Below are positions 5,828 to 12,717 of a stretch of 33,252 bases of DNA, one piece after another. This stretch comes from a virus. Both the position numbers and the translations under genes were made by a program. The stretch spans positions 1 through 33,252 of the IMG/VR virus record IMGVR_UViG_3300032245_000282. The stretch is one strand, 5' to 3'. How positions within the stretch are numbered: the stretch's first letter is position 1; the number at the start of each line of letters is the position of its first letter. The notes below the pieces were generated by a model that was not told the origin of the DNA, did not search any database, and worked only from the letters and a program-made list of their open reading frames with translations.

Positions 5828-6300
5828 TGAAGATACATGTGGAGTTTAATTCGATTGCAGAGATGGTTAACTTTAGTAAGTTTGCTGGTAATGACTTAGT
5901 ACAAGTGCCCCTATCAAAGAATCAGGAACAAGCAGAGAAGCACTACAAACTTAAATATGAAAAGTTAAAGTCTGATTACGATAGAACAGTAGCTAACCTT
6001 GAACGGGCTTATGATCGCATCCGTATGCTAGACCCTAAAGGTATAACAGTTAATAAAGACCCCAAAGGGTTTGTAAAAGAAGAGTATCTAAACCTTGAAG
6101 ACTCTGATTGCCCTGTGACGCTAACTGTTCGTGCCGTAAATGCTTTGAAAGGTAGTAATGTAAATACACTTCAAGACTTGCTTACTCAGACCGAATCTGA
6201 TTTAACTTGGAGAACCCCTGGACTTAGCAAAGTAGGTGTAGGTCAAATTAAAGAAGCTCTTGCTAGTAAGGGTTACAAACTTAAAAAAGATAAGAAATAA
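5827..6300 (+). CDS. Coiled-coil protein with RNA polymerase alpha-CTD-like domain (157 aa)
   Basis: Residues 31-70 form a charged coiled coil. Residues 88-152 align by eye with the C-terminal domain of the bacterial RNA polymerase alpha subunit: LTVRAVNALKG corresponds to E. coli LTVRSANCLKA, and LLTQTESDL and IKEALASKGYKL to the following helices. Arg102 matches alpha R265 and Asn105 matches N268, two DNA-contacting residues, while the positions of G296, K298, S299 and E302 have changed. Alpha-CTD binds UP-element DNA and many activators, so this protein may influence host transcription; a generic DNA-binding HhH role is the alternative. The start is the ATG overlapping the polymerase stop (TAATG), because GGAGA lies 6 nt upstream of it and only 1 nt from the alternative ATG at 5821. 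Confidence 0.75.
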   Translation: MKIHVEFNSIAEMVNFSKFAGNDLVQVPLSKNQEQAEKHYKLKYEKLKSDYDRTVANLERAYDRIRMLDPKGITVNKDPKGFVKEEYLNLEDSDCPVTLTVRAVNALKGSNVNTLQDLLTQTESDLTWRTPGLSKVGVGQIKEALASKGYKLKKDKK

Positions 6301-6374
6301 TGAAACCGCTCATAGTCGACATACAATGCTTACCAAAGTACAAATAACCACGCTAATTTTTCATAGAGAGCAAA

Positions 6375-7094
6375 ATGATATTTAAATTTCCAAAAAAGAA
6401 AATTGTTCTAGATTGCTTTACTTATTCAGAAGCAGTAGCTATTCGCACACCAATTAGCCCTGCATCACAGCACATGCCAGAGTGGTGGAAAGAACTACCA
6501 CGAACTGAAACATCACTGACATTAAAAAGAAACATGAAGCGTTGTTCTGGGCTAATTGATTACTACAAAGCGTCTATTGCAATTCCTCTTTGGTCTGACC
6601 TTGCTATTAGCGTGGAAGGGCAAGAATACTCGTGGCAGTTTGCTGATATGTCTTCTAGCGCTAATATTCATCCCGCTTATCAAAGAGGTACTTGGCTACC
6701 CGAATCTGAATACGGACACGTAAAACTTGAATCACCTTGGTTATTAACGGAGAAAGAAGGAATCAATTGGGTTTGGACTCAACCTGTGTATGGGTTTGAC
6801 GCACCCGACAGAGTAATAGCCCCCCCTGCGATTCTTAATTTTTATTATCAAAACACTGCTAGCGTAAACCTAATGCTTGGGTTTCATCGACAAGGTAAGT
6901 TTATTTTACCTGTTGGGCTTCCAATGGCATTTATTACACCGATGTCAGATAGAAAGGTAGATGTAAAAATTCATGTTGTAACAAAAGAACAGTTTTTCTC
7001 AAAAAAACTTTCGTGTGTAGTTTTTGATAATTCGTATTGGAAAACAGTAAAGTTAATTGATGCACAGAAATGCCCATTTGGGTTTGATAAATAA
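6375..7094 (+). CDS. Conserved-looking phage protein of unknown function (239 aa)
   Basis: Soluble protein rich in Trp, Pro and Tyr, without membrane segments. Recognisable features are MPEWWKELP near residue 34, a CSGLIDYYKASIAIPLWSD block, and a C-terminal beta-rich half (LMLGFHRQGKFILPVGLPMAFITPM). The pattern is like hypothetical proteins I associate with aquatic phages, often near glycan- or oxygenase-related genes, but no function is known to me. It is preceded by a 74-nt gap with an AGAGAG site and followed 18 nt later by the glycosyltransferase. It opens a four-gene accessory island, and sugar-related function is inferred only from the neighbours. Confidence 0.75.
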   Translation: MIFKFPKKKIVLDCFTYSEAVAIRTPISPASQHMPEWWKELPRTETSLTLKRNMKRCSGLIDYYKASIAIPLWSDLAISVEGQEYSWQFADMSSSANIHPAYQRGTWLPESEYGHVKLESPWLLTEKEGINWVWTQPVYGFDAPDRVIAPPAILNFYYQNTASVNLMLGFHRQGKFILPVGLPMAFITPMSDRKVDVKIHVVTKEQFFSKKLSCVVFDNSYWKTVKLIDAQKCPFGFDK

Positions 7095-7112
7095 ACTTAA
7101 AAAGGAACTAAG

Positions 7113-7883
7113 ATGTTAGAACTAAATGAAGAGCAAGCACCAAAACCAGCTAAGTTATTTATAGCTACTCCGATGTATGGCGGTATGTGTGTAGGCGGAT
7201 ACACCATGGGTATTTTGAATACTGTACAGACTTTTATGAAAAACAAAATTCAAATGTATTACTCATACATGATGAACGAGTCTTTGATTACCCGTGCCCG
7301 TAATGGTATGGCTTATGACTTTTTGGCATCAGACGCTACCCATTTAATGTTTATTGATGCTGACATTAGTTTTGACCCCGAAGATATTGTGCGCATGATT
7401 AATGCAGACAAAGACATCATTTGCGGTTTATACCCCAAGAAAGAAATTAATTGGCAGTTGGTATCCGATGCGGTCAAGAGGGGTGTTGACTATAAAGACT
7501 TGCCCAATTACACAGGATCATTTGTAGTTAATCTAGTAGGTGGTGCAATGGAAAGCACAGGGAATATCAACGAGCCAATGGAGATTGACAATGGCGGTAC
7601 AGGCTATATGTTAATTAAACGTAATGTTTTTGATGTTTTAAAACCTTTAGTGCCGACCTATACCAACGACATGATTTTGATTGTTGATAAGAACCCACAG
7701 AAGAAAATCATTAGCGAGTTCTTTGATACCAGCATTGATGAAGAAACAAACCGACTGCTATCTGAGGATTACCACTTCTGCAAGATTGCTCGTAAAGCTG
7801 GCTTTAAAGTATATGCCGCACCTTGGGCAAAGCTAACTCATAGTGGTACTTATAACTTTAGCGGTACTTTACCAAGGGGCTAA
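7113..7883 (+). CDS. GT-A fold glycosyltransferase
   Basis: 256 aa. An opening strand LFIATPMYGGM is followed by helix SLITRARNGMAYDFLAS and a hydrophobic strand leading to FIDADISF, where Asp82-x-Asp84 is the metal- and nucleotide-sugar-binding DxD motif of GT-A enzymes. An acceptor-side region with NGGTGYMLIKRNVF and the late SEDYHFCKIARKAGF helix, with the acidic residues expected of the catalytic base region, complete the fold. It probably transfers a sugar to a virion protein, DNA base or host surface glycan; the acceptor cannot be read. AAGGAA lies upstream of the ATG. It is followed directly by a 60-aa protein and an FkbM methyltransferase, typical partners in glycan decoration. Confidence 0.85.
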   Translation: MLELNEEQAPKPAKLFIATPMYGGMCVGGYTMGILNTVQTFMKNKIQMYYSYMMNESLITRARNGMAYDFLASDATHLMFIDADISFDPEDIVRMINADKDIICGLYPKKEINWQLVSDAVKRGVDYKDLPNYTGSFVVNLVGGAMESTGNINEPMEIDNGGTGYMLIKRNVFDVLKPLVPTYTNDMILIVDKNPQKKIISEFFDTSIDEETNRLLSEDYHFCKIARKAGFKVYAAPWAKLTHSGTYNFSGTLPRG

Positions 7884-7884
7884 T

Positions 7885-8067
7885 ATGAGCAATGAATCAG
7901 TAGCGTCAAGAGAAATGATTACCAACGAAGAAATACACAATATATATTTACACCAAAGCGGTGTTGCAGAAGGATTGCTTAGGGCTGGTGTAGATGCCGA
8001 TTTTCCTGTGATGTTTGCCAATGCTTTACTGGAGTTTTATGAGTTAAGAAAGGCACAAGAGAAATGA
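7885..8067 (+). CDS. Small helical protein of unknown function (60 aa)
   Basis: The ATG after the glycosyltransferase stop (TAATATG) is preferred over a longer frame that overlaps the transferase. The protein is acidic and helical (NEEIHNIYLHQSGVAEGLLRAG, ALLEFYELRKAQ). The ATGA overlap with the methyltransferase start implies translational coupling. No family is recognised. Confidence 0.65.
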   Translation: MSNESVASREMITNEEIHNIYLHQSGVAEGLLRAGVDADFPVMFANALLEFYELRKAQEK

Positions 8068-8795
8068 TTCCAAACTGTCAAATAATTAGCTCAATGGATG
8101 CGCAGTTCCTTGTATTTAAAGGGAATGACCTAGTATCTAATGCCTTACGTAATGGTGGGTATGAGCTTGACCTTCATGCAATGTCTCAAAGAATACTAAG
8201 CGAGTGCAAGGATGGTGTAGTTCTAGACATTGGCGCTAACTTGGGTAGCTATTGCATTCCACTTGCAAAAAAGTATCCTGACATAAAGTTCCATGCCTTT
8301 GAACCTCAGCGCATAGTAAGCTATCAGCTATGTGCTAACGTCATTATTAACGGTTTAGAAAATGTATACGCCTATGAACTAGCTTTATCTAACGAAAGCA
8401 CGTCGTTGGAGCTAACTACACCTGACTATGCAACCGAAGGTAATATTGGTGCGTTTAGTATCAATGCTGAAGTTCGTGCTAATGAATACGAATGCCCTAC
8501 AGTAAATACTACTGATTGCATTGATGTAATACCTTTAGACCATATGACTTTTAACAACATTCGTTTGATAAAAGTTGATATAGAAGGGCATGAGTTAGAA
8601 GCCCTTAAAGGCGGTATTGAAACCATTAAACGCAACAACTATCCTCCAATTATATTTGAAGCATGGACATGGAAACCTTGGTACAAAGACAAACGTAGTG
8701 CGTTGTTTGACTACCTTAAAGGTCACGGGTATAACATCATAGAAATAGGCGAAAATAACATTGCAAGGCATCCTAACCATGAGGAAACAAAATGA
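8064..8795 (+). CDS. FkbM-family methyltransferase
   Basis: 243 aa class I SAM-dependent methyltransferase. Motif I is VVLDIGANLGSY (residues 52-63), followed by the acidic strand end FHAFEPQ (Glu80) typical of FkbM. ELALSN, then LIKVDIEGHELEALKG supply the rest of the SAM-fold and family signature, and NYPPIIFEAW follows near the end. FkbM enzymes O-methylate sugars or small metabolites, and phage and bacterial copies commonly accompany glycosyltransferases as here. Overlaps its neighbours by 4 nt on both sides (ATGA). Confidence 0.92.
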   Translation: MIPNCQIISSMDAQFLVFKGNDLVSNALRNGGYELDLHAMSQRILSECKDGVVLDIGANLGSYCIPLAKKYPDIKFHAFEPQRIVSYQLCANVIINGLENVYAYELALSNESTSLELTTPDYATEGNIGAFSINAEVRANEYECPTVNTTDCIDVIPLDHMTFNNIRLIKVDIEGHELEALKGGIETIKRNNYPPIIFEAWTWKPWYKDKRSALFDYLKGHGYNIIEIGENNIARHPNHEETK

Positions 8796-8980
8796 CAACC
8801 TTTACAACTCAAGACAGAGTAGATGCAGATATTACAGTAGAGCCAATTCCCTTTGCAGGGTTAGTTACATTGAGCGATAAAGACGAGAGAGAACAAATGC
8901 TCCGAGATCAAATTCGTATGCAACAAAACGAGATTGGTAGGCTAAAAGCAAAACTAATGGAGCATGGCATAAATGAATGA
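8792..8980 (+). CDS. Small coiled-coil protein of unknown function (62 aa)
   Basis: An N-terminal extended segment of about 30 residues is followed by a continuous charged helix (EREQMLRDQIRMQQNEIGRL) that is likely a short coiled coil. Overlaps the methyltransferase stop (ATGA) and overlaps the next gene by 8 nt, so it is embedded in the same transcript. No family recognised. Confidence 0.65.
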   Translation: MTTFTTQDRVDADITVEPIPFAGLVTLSDKDEREQMLRDQIRMQQNEIGRLKAKLMEHGINE

Positions 8981-9155
8981 GAATGACTTAAGAGATTGCT
9001 TTGCTATGTTAAGGGCAATAACAGGGGCAAGTGCAGAAGAATGTTACATATTTGCCGATGAAATGCTTGAAGCAAGGAAAGAAGATGACGGAGAAGAACT
9101 TGGAATCGCAGCAGTTAAACCTAAGCGTAAGTACCTTAGACGCAATTCCCGATAA
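8973..9155 (+). CDS. Small protein of unknown function (60 aa)
   Basis: The first half is helical (DLRDCFAMLRAITGASAEECYIFADEML), then an acidic patch, then a strongly basic tail (KPKRKYLRRNSR) that could contact nucleic acid. It starts within the preceding gene and overlaps the following zinc-binding gene by 71 nt in another frame. No family recognised. Confidence 0.6.
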   Translation: MNENDLRDCFAMLRAITGASAEECYIFADEMLEARKEDDGEELGIAAVKPKRKYLRRNSR

Positions 9156-9303
9156 CAATAAAAAGTTTTGTTCTAGTTGTATGTTTATGAAACCAGAACT
9201 TGGTGGAGAAACTGTAGTAACAGCTAGGACTAGATGGCGTTGTGCCCAATGCAAAGCTAGGGCTTCAATTCCGAGGTATGGCAGGAAAAAACAGGAGGAT
9301 TAA
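9085..9303 (+). CDS. Small zinc-ribbon-like protein (72 aa)
   Basis: Two Cys pairs, C29-x2-C32 and C53-x2-C56, separated by a beta-hairpin-like segment (TVVTARTRWR), make a probable zinc knuckle or ribbon with a basic C-terminal tail (RYGRKKQED). The ATG within AAGGAAAGAAGATG is preferred because of its ribosome site; an upstream in-frame start at 9031 overlaps the neighbour more. It ends directly before the lipoprotein gene. Nucleic-acid binding or a protein-protein role are both possible. Confidence 0.6.
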   Translation: MTEKNLESQQLNLSVSTLDAIPDNNKKFCSSCMFMKPELGGETVVTARTRWRCAQCKARASIPRYGRKKQED

Positions 9304-9564
9304 ATGAAAAAAATATTAATAATTACAGGGTTCTTGGGGGCATGCTCGTCATCGCCCTACGTAGACAATTCTAAGCTACCTGATACTACGCTATTGGTAG
9401 AAAAAGAGCTTACGCAAATGAGCCGAAACGCAGTCATCATAGCGGTTCAAGAGTGCGAGTCTAGCGGGCTTAGACCAGTTATGATTATGTCTCGTCGTAA
9501 GATAAATGGAATGCTCTCAGACGTTCCAGTTGACGTAACTTGCTCACCTAAGTACGGAAGATAA
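9304..9564 (+). CDS. Putative small lipoprotein (86 aa)
   Basis: The N-terminus MKKILIITGFLGACSSS is a short lipoprotein signal. Two lysines, a hydrophobic stretch and a lipobox-like LGAC with Cys14 as the lipidation site are followed by a Ser-rich tether. Gly at -2 is less usual and the hydrophobic core is short, so lipidation is probable rather than certain. The mature part has two further cysteines that could form a disulphide. The start is fixed by AGGAGG 5 nt upstream. It is not in the lysis cassette, so it is unlikely to be an Rz1 spanin. A role at the host envelope, such as superinfection exclusion, is inference. Confidence 0.6.
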   Translation: MKKILIITGFLGACSSSPYVDNSKLPDTTLLVEKELTQMSRNAVIIAVQECESSGLRPVMIMSRRKINGMLSDVPVDVTCSPKYGR

Positions 9565-9565
9565 T

Positions 9566-10237
9566 ATGCCAGCATGGTCATACAGTAGTTTAAAAACATT
9601 CCAGCAATGTCCGAAGAAGTACTACCACTTAAAGGTTGCTAAGGATGTGAAGGATGATGGCAGTGAAGCTACTGTGTATGGCAAAGAACTACATAAAGCC
9701 GCTGAAGATTACGTACGTGATAACGTACCAATACCACCCCAGTTTGCCTTTATTCAAAAGACCATAGATGCGCTTAAGAATATCCCAGGTGAGAAGCATA
9801 CTGAGATTGAACTAGGGGTAGTTAACAATGGTGGCAAGCTTAGTGCTTGTGGGTTCTACGATAAGAATGCGTGGTATCGGGGTATTGCGGATTTACTAAT
9901 CATCAATGGTGATGAAGGCTATTTGGTTGACTATAAAAGTAGTAAGAACGCCAAGTATGCAGACTTAAAGCAATTAGATTTATTAGCGGCGGCGGTGTTT
10001 ACACATTTCCCTGAGGTTAAGAGTCTTAAGTCTGCTTTGATATTTGTAGTCAGTAATGAGTTTGTTAACAAAGAACACGATGCGCACCACAGGCTAGCTT
10101 ACTTTGAGCATGTGCGGTTTGACCTAGAACGGCTAGAGAAGGCTATGGAGACAGGGGTATGGAACGCAGTATCAAGCCCGTTATGCGGTTGGTGCCCCGT
10201 TAAAACGTGCCATAACTATAGGGAGAGAAAGAAATGA
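9566..10237 (+). CDS. Cas4/RecB-like PD-(D/E)XK exonuclease with probable Fe-S cluster
   Basis: 223 aa. SYSSLKTFQQCPKKYY at the N-terminus is the RecB-family opening, with Cys15. ELHKAAEDYV carries the motif-I His43. GIADLLI (Asp109) and LVDYKSS (Asp122, Lys124) form the nuclease centre, and QLDLLAAAVF is the Q-motif helix. The C-terminus has Cys207, Cys210 and Cys215. Together with Cys15 this reproduces the one-plus-three cysteine arrangement that holds a 4Fe-4S cluster in Cas4 and AddB. It is probably a DNA end-processing exonuclease in phage recombination or replication. No CRISPR genes are nearby, so a direct CRISPR function is not implied. Confidence 0.88.
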   Translation: MPAWSYSSLKTFQQCPKKYYHLKVAKDVKDDGSEATVYGKELHKAAEDYVRDNVPIPPQFAFIQKTIDALKNIPGEKHTEIELGVVNNGGKLSACGFYDKNAWYRGIADLLIINGDEGYLVDYKSSKNAKYADLKQLDLLAAAVFTHFPEVKSLKSALIFVVSNEFVNKEHDAHHRLAYFEHVRFDLERLEKAMETGVWNAVSSPLCGWCPVKTCHNYRERKK

Positions 10238-10626
10238 GCAGAGTTTACGGCATGGATGATTGCCCATTAGAAGTAAAAACCCCTGAGTTTAGTCACTCGT
10301 ATCATGACCCTGCATCTAACTTTACAGTTGAGTTTGGGGTTGGAGAATATGCTGATAAAACATCCTGTGAAAGCTATGTAGACCTCAATGCTGACTTAGG
10401 CGGTGGCTATGATATGGAAGTAGCGGTTAAAGTAGATGGGCAATGGCATGTTGTTGAAGCCTCAGCAGTACGGGTAAAAATTCTAGGGTCATTTGAGAGG
10501 GATGGGTTTAAGTTAGCATTGCAACAAACTGGCTTGATGACTCTGCCGTTTTACGGCAAAATGAAGACTGCTCAGGAACAACAGGAAGAATGGGATAAAC
10601 AATATGCCTTACGTGAACAAACCTAG
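10234..10626 (+). CDS. Phage protein of unknown function (130 aa)
   Basis: Beta-rich soluble protein (EVAVKVDGQWHVVEASAVRVKIL) with a basic, Gln-rich C-terminal helix. Overlaps the nuclease stop by ATGA and overlaps the HNH gene by 23 nt. The dense packing between two nuclease genes suggests a DNA-metabolism accessory, but no motif supports a specific role. Confidence 0.65.
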   Translation: MSRVYGMDDCPLEVKTPEFSHSYHDPASNFTVEFGVGEYADKTSCESYVDLNADLGGGYDMEVAVKVDGQWHVVEASAVRVKILGSFERDGFKLALQQTGLMTLPFYGKMKTAQEQQEEWDKQYALREQT

Positions 10627-10888
10627 ACCATACAAAAAAGAATACGAACAGTATCAGGGTAAACCCGAACAATTAAAAAACAGGGCAAAGCGTAATAGTG
10701 CCCGTGCGGAGCTAATGAAAGAAGGAAAGGTATCAAAAGGTGATGGAAAAGACGTCGACCACTCAAAGCCTCTCAGCAAGGGGGGCACAAGTGCTAAAAG
10801 TAATCTCAAGGTTAAATCCGCTAGCAACAACAGGTCGTTCAGTAGGAACTCAGACCACACCGTTAAACGGAATGTCAGCAAAAAATAG
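10604..10888 (+). CDS. Small HNH-type endonuclease-like protein (94 aa)
   Basis: A basic N-terminal half leads to GKDVDHSKPLSKGG (Asp52-His53), NLKV (Asn67) and NNRSFSRN (Asn75-Asn76-Arg77), the pattern of the compact phage HNH proteins that lack zinc-binding cysteines. Such proteins nick or cut DNA and may aid packaging or recombination. The ATG lies inside the previous gene. The last 17 nt overlap the helicase start. Confidence 0.78.
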   Translation: MPYVNKPRPYKKEYEQYQGKPEQLKNRAKRNSARAELMKEGKVSKGDGKDVDHSKPLSKGGTSAKSNLKVKSASNNRSFSRNSDHTVKRNVSKK

Positions 10889-12266
10889 CATCTTAACGGA
10901 CTATAACTGGCCTGGAAAATTTAAGCCGTTTGACCATCAGAAGTTAACCTCTGAGTTTCTTACATTAAACCGCAAGGCATTCTGCTTTAACGAGCAGGGT
11001 ACTGGTAAAACAGCTAGCGTAATATGGGCAACAGACTACCTAATGAAGTTGGGTGTAGTCCGTCGTGTGCTGGTCATCTGCCCTTTGTCTATTATGAAGT
11101 CGGCATGGCAACAGGACTTGTTTAAGTTTGCTATCCACCGCACATGCGATGTAGCTCATGGCAACCCAACCCAACGCAAGAAGATATTTGCTAACAACGC
11201 TGAGTTTGTCATCATTAACTTTGATGGTGTAGATATTGTTAAACAGGACATTTTGAATGGGGGCTTTGACCTAATTGTAGTAGACGAAGCAAGTGCCTAT
11301 AAGAATGCACAGACAACCCGTTGGAAGACCCTCAGAGACATAGCTGGTCAAGTCAAGGGCATATGGATGCTTACTGGTACTCCAGCAGCCCAATCGCCTG
11401 TAGATGCGTTTGGCCTAGCCAAGCTTATTAACCCGACTGGCACACCCAAATTCTATGGTCAGTTCCGTGACCAAGTTATGTACAAAGTTGGCATGTATCG
11501 TTGGCTACCTAAAGCTAATGCCCAAGACACCATACATAAAGTGTTACAGCCAGCTATTCGGTTTGAGAAAGACCAATGCCTAGACTTACCTGACGTTACC
11601 TTTGTTGAACGGGATGCACCCCTAACTGCCCAGCAAATGAAGTATTACAAATTGCTCAAGAAACAAATGACTATGTCAGCGGATGGAGAGCAAGTAACCT
11701 CTGTAAACGCAGCTACTAACATTAACAAGCTACTGCAGATATCTGGCGGTGCGGTGTATACCGATACTAGAGAAGTCATAGAGTTTGATGTTTCTAACCG
11801 ATTGAAAGTTATAGAAGAAGTTATTAACGAAGCATCACATAAGGTCCTGGTGTTTGTTCCGTTTACTCATACTATAGAACTACTAAACAAATATTTAACA
11901 GCAGCTAATATTCCTTGTGCGGTTATCAACGGGCAAGTTCCTGTGAACAGAAGGCACGACATAATCAACGACTTTCAATCAACAGAAAACATTCGTGTGC
12001 TTATCATCCAACCTCAAGCGGCATCGCACGGGTTAACACTAACTGCCGCTAACGTAATCATTTGGTATGCTCCTATGACCAGTGTAGAGACGTACTTACA
12101 AGCCAACGCTCGTATTAACCGTCCTGGGCAAAAGAACCCTATGACCATTGTGCATATCAGAGGAAGTGAAGTAGAAGCAAAGCTATACAGAATGCTACAA
12201 AGTAACATAGACAGTCATACAAAAATAATTGATTTATATAGACAAGAAATAGAAAATATAGCTTGA
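10872..12266 (+). CDS. SNF2-type (SF2) helicase/ATPase
   Basis: 464 aa from the chosen ATG; a longer frame from 10740 would overlap almost half of the HNH gene and adds residues that look like its shadow. Motifs in order are FKPFDHQ (Q-like), NEQGTGKT (Walker A, Lys46), VICPLSIM (Ia), VVDEASAYKN (Walker B, DEAS rather than DEAH), LTGTPAAQ (III), LVFVPFTHT (IV), and QANARINRPGQ (VI, Arg414 and Arg417). This is the compact SNF2 form found in many phages, lacking accessory domains. It probably translocates on double-stranded DNA to remodel replication or recombination intermediates. The 3' end runs straight into the strong promoter at 12263. Confidence 0.93.
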   Translation: MSAKNSILTDYNWPGKFKPFDHQKLTSEFLTLNRKAFCFNEQGTGKTASVIWATDYLMKLGVVRRVLVICPLSIMKSAWQQDLFKFAIHRTCDVAHGNPTQRKKIFANNAEFVIINFDGVDIVKQDILNGGFDLIVVDEASAYKNAQTTRWKTLRDIAGQVKGIWMLTGTPAAQSPVDAFGLAKLINPTGTPKFYGQFRDQVMYKVGMYRWLPKANAQDTIHKVLQPAIRFEKDQCLDLPDVTFVERDAPLTAQQMKYYKLLKKQMTMSADGEQVTSVNAATNINKLLQISGGAVYTDTREVIEFDVSNRLKVIEEVINEASHKVLVFVPFTHTIELLNKYLTAANIPCAVINGQVPVNRRHDIINDFQSTENIRVLIIQPQAASHGLTLTAANVIIWYAPMTSVETYLQANARINRPGQKNPMTIVHIRGSEVEAKLYRMLQSNIDSHTKIIDLYRQEIENIA

Positions 12267-12290
12267 CATTGTCAAAGTCATCTATATAAT
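12263..12290 (+). promoter_or_regulatory. Consensus sigma70 promoter with palindromic operator over the -35 box
   Basis: TTGACA (12263-12268), a 16-bp spacer and TATAAT (12285-12290), both boxes perfect. The -35 box is the left half of a 13-bp perfect palindrome, TTGACATTGTCAA (12263-12275), whose ACATTGT core and symmetry match the CTAACAWTGTTAG family. A protein bound there would cover the -35 element. The start point is expected near 12297, leaving a short leader with a GAAGGAG ribosome site before the ATG at 12322. The -35 box overlaps the last codons of the helicase. Confidence 0.85.
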
Positions 12291-12321
12291 AAAAAGTTCG
12301 TAGTTTGAAGGAGCTAAAAAG

Positions 12322-12717
12322 ATGGAAGATTTCACAACAGATAAACTCGCCGAAGTTTACATAAAAATTCGTGATAAACGAGCAGAATTAAAAGAGCAGT
12401 ATGAAGCACAAGACGAAGGCTTGAAAGCCCAACAAGAACTGCTAGCGGAGAAGATGCTAGATATATGTAGGGACAACAACGCTGACAGCATTAAAACACC
12501 AGCAGGGACAATCATTCGTAAAGTTGATACACGGTACTGGACGACTGATTGGGATTCTATGTATCAGTTCATTGAAGAACATGACGCATACCCCCTGCTC
12601 GAGAAGAGGATACATCAAACTAACCTCAAGCAGTTTCTCGAAGAGAATCCCGAACTGTTACCTGCTGGTTTACAAGCAGACAGAAAATACACCGTGGTCG
12701 TTAGAAGGAGCAAATAA
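12322..12717 (+). CDS. Phage protein in ssDNA-binding module (131 aa)
   Basis: First gene behind the consensus promoter. The N-terminal 60 residues are a charged coiled coil (LAEVYIKIRDKRAELKEQYE). The rest contains the blocks TPAGTIIRKVDTRYWTTDWD and RIHQTNLKQFLEENPELLPAG, and ends in a short strand TVVVRR. I associate this architecture with small phage proteins encoded beside ssDNA-binding proteins, but its activity is unknown to me. It overlaps the next gene by one base (TAATG), implying coupled, stoichiometric production. Confidence 0.7.
   Translation: MEDFTTDKLAEVYIKIRDKRAELKEQYEAQDEGLKAQQELLAEKMLDICRDNNADSIKTPAGTIIRKVDTRYWTTDWDSMYQFIEEHDAYPLLEKRIHQTNLKQFLEENPELLPAGLQADRKYTVVVRRSK

Noticed and set aside
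9566-10237. Cas4-like gene as a sign of a CRISPR system
   Set aside because: No repeat-spacer array and no other cas gene in the window; stand-alone Cas4/RecB-like nucleases are common in phages.
10740-10871. N-terminal extension of the SNF2 helicase
   Set aside because: It overlaps the HNH gene, has no domain-like sequence, and the helicase Q-region starts after the ATG at 10872.
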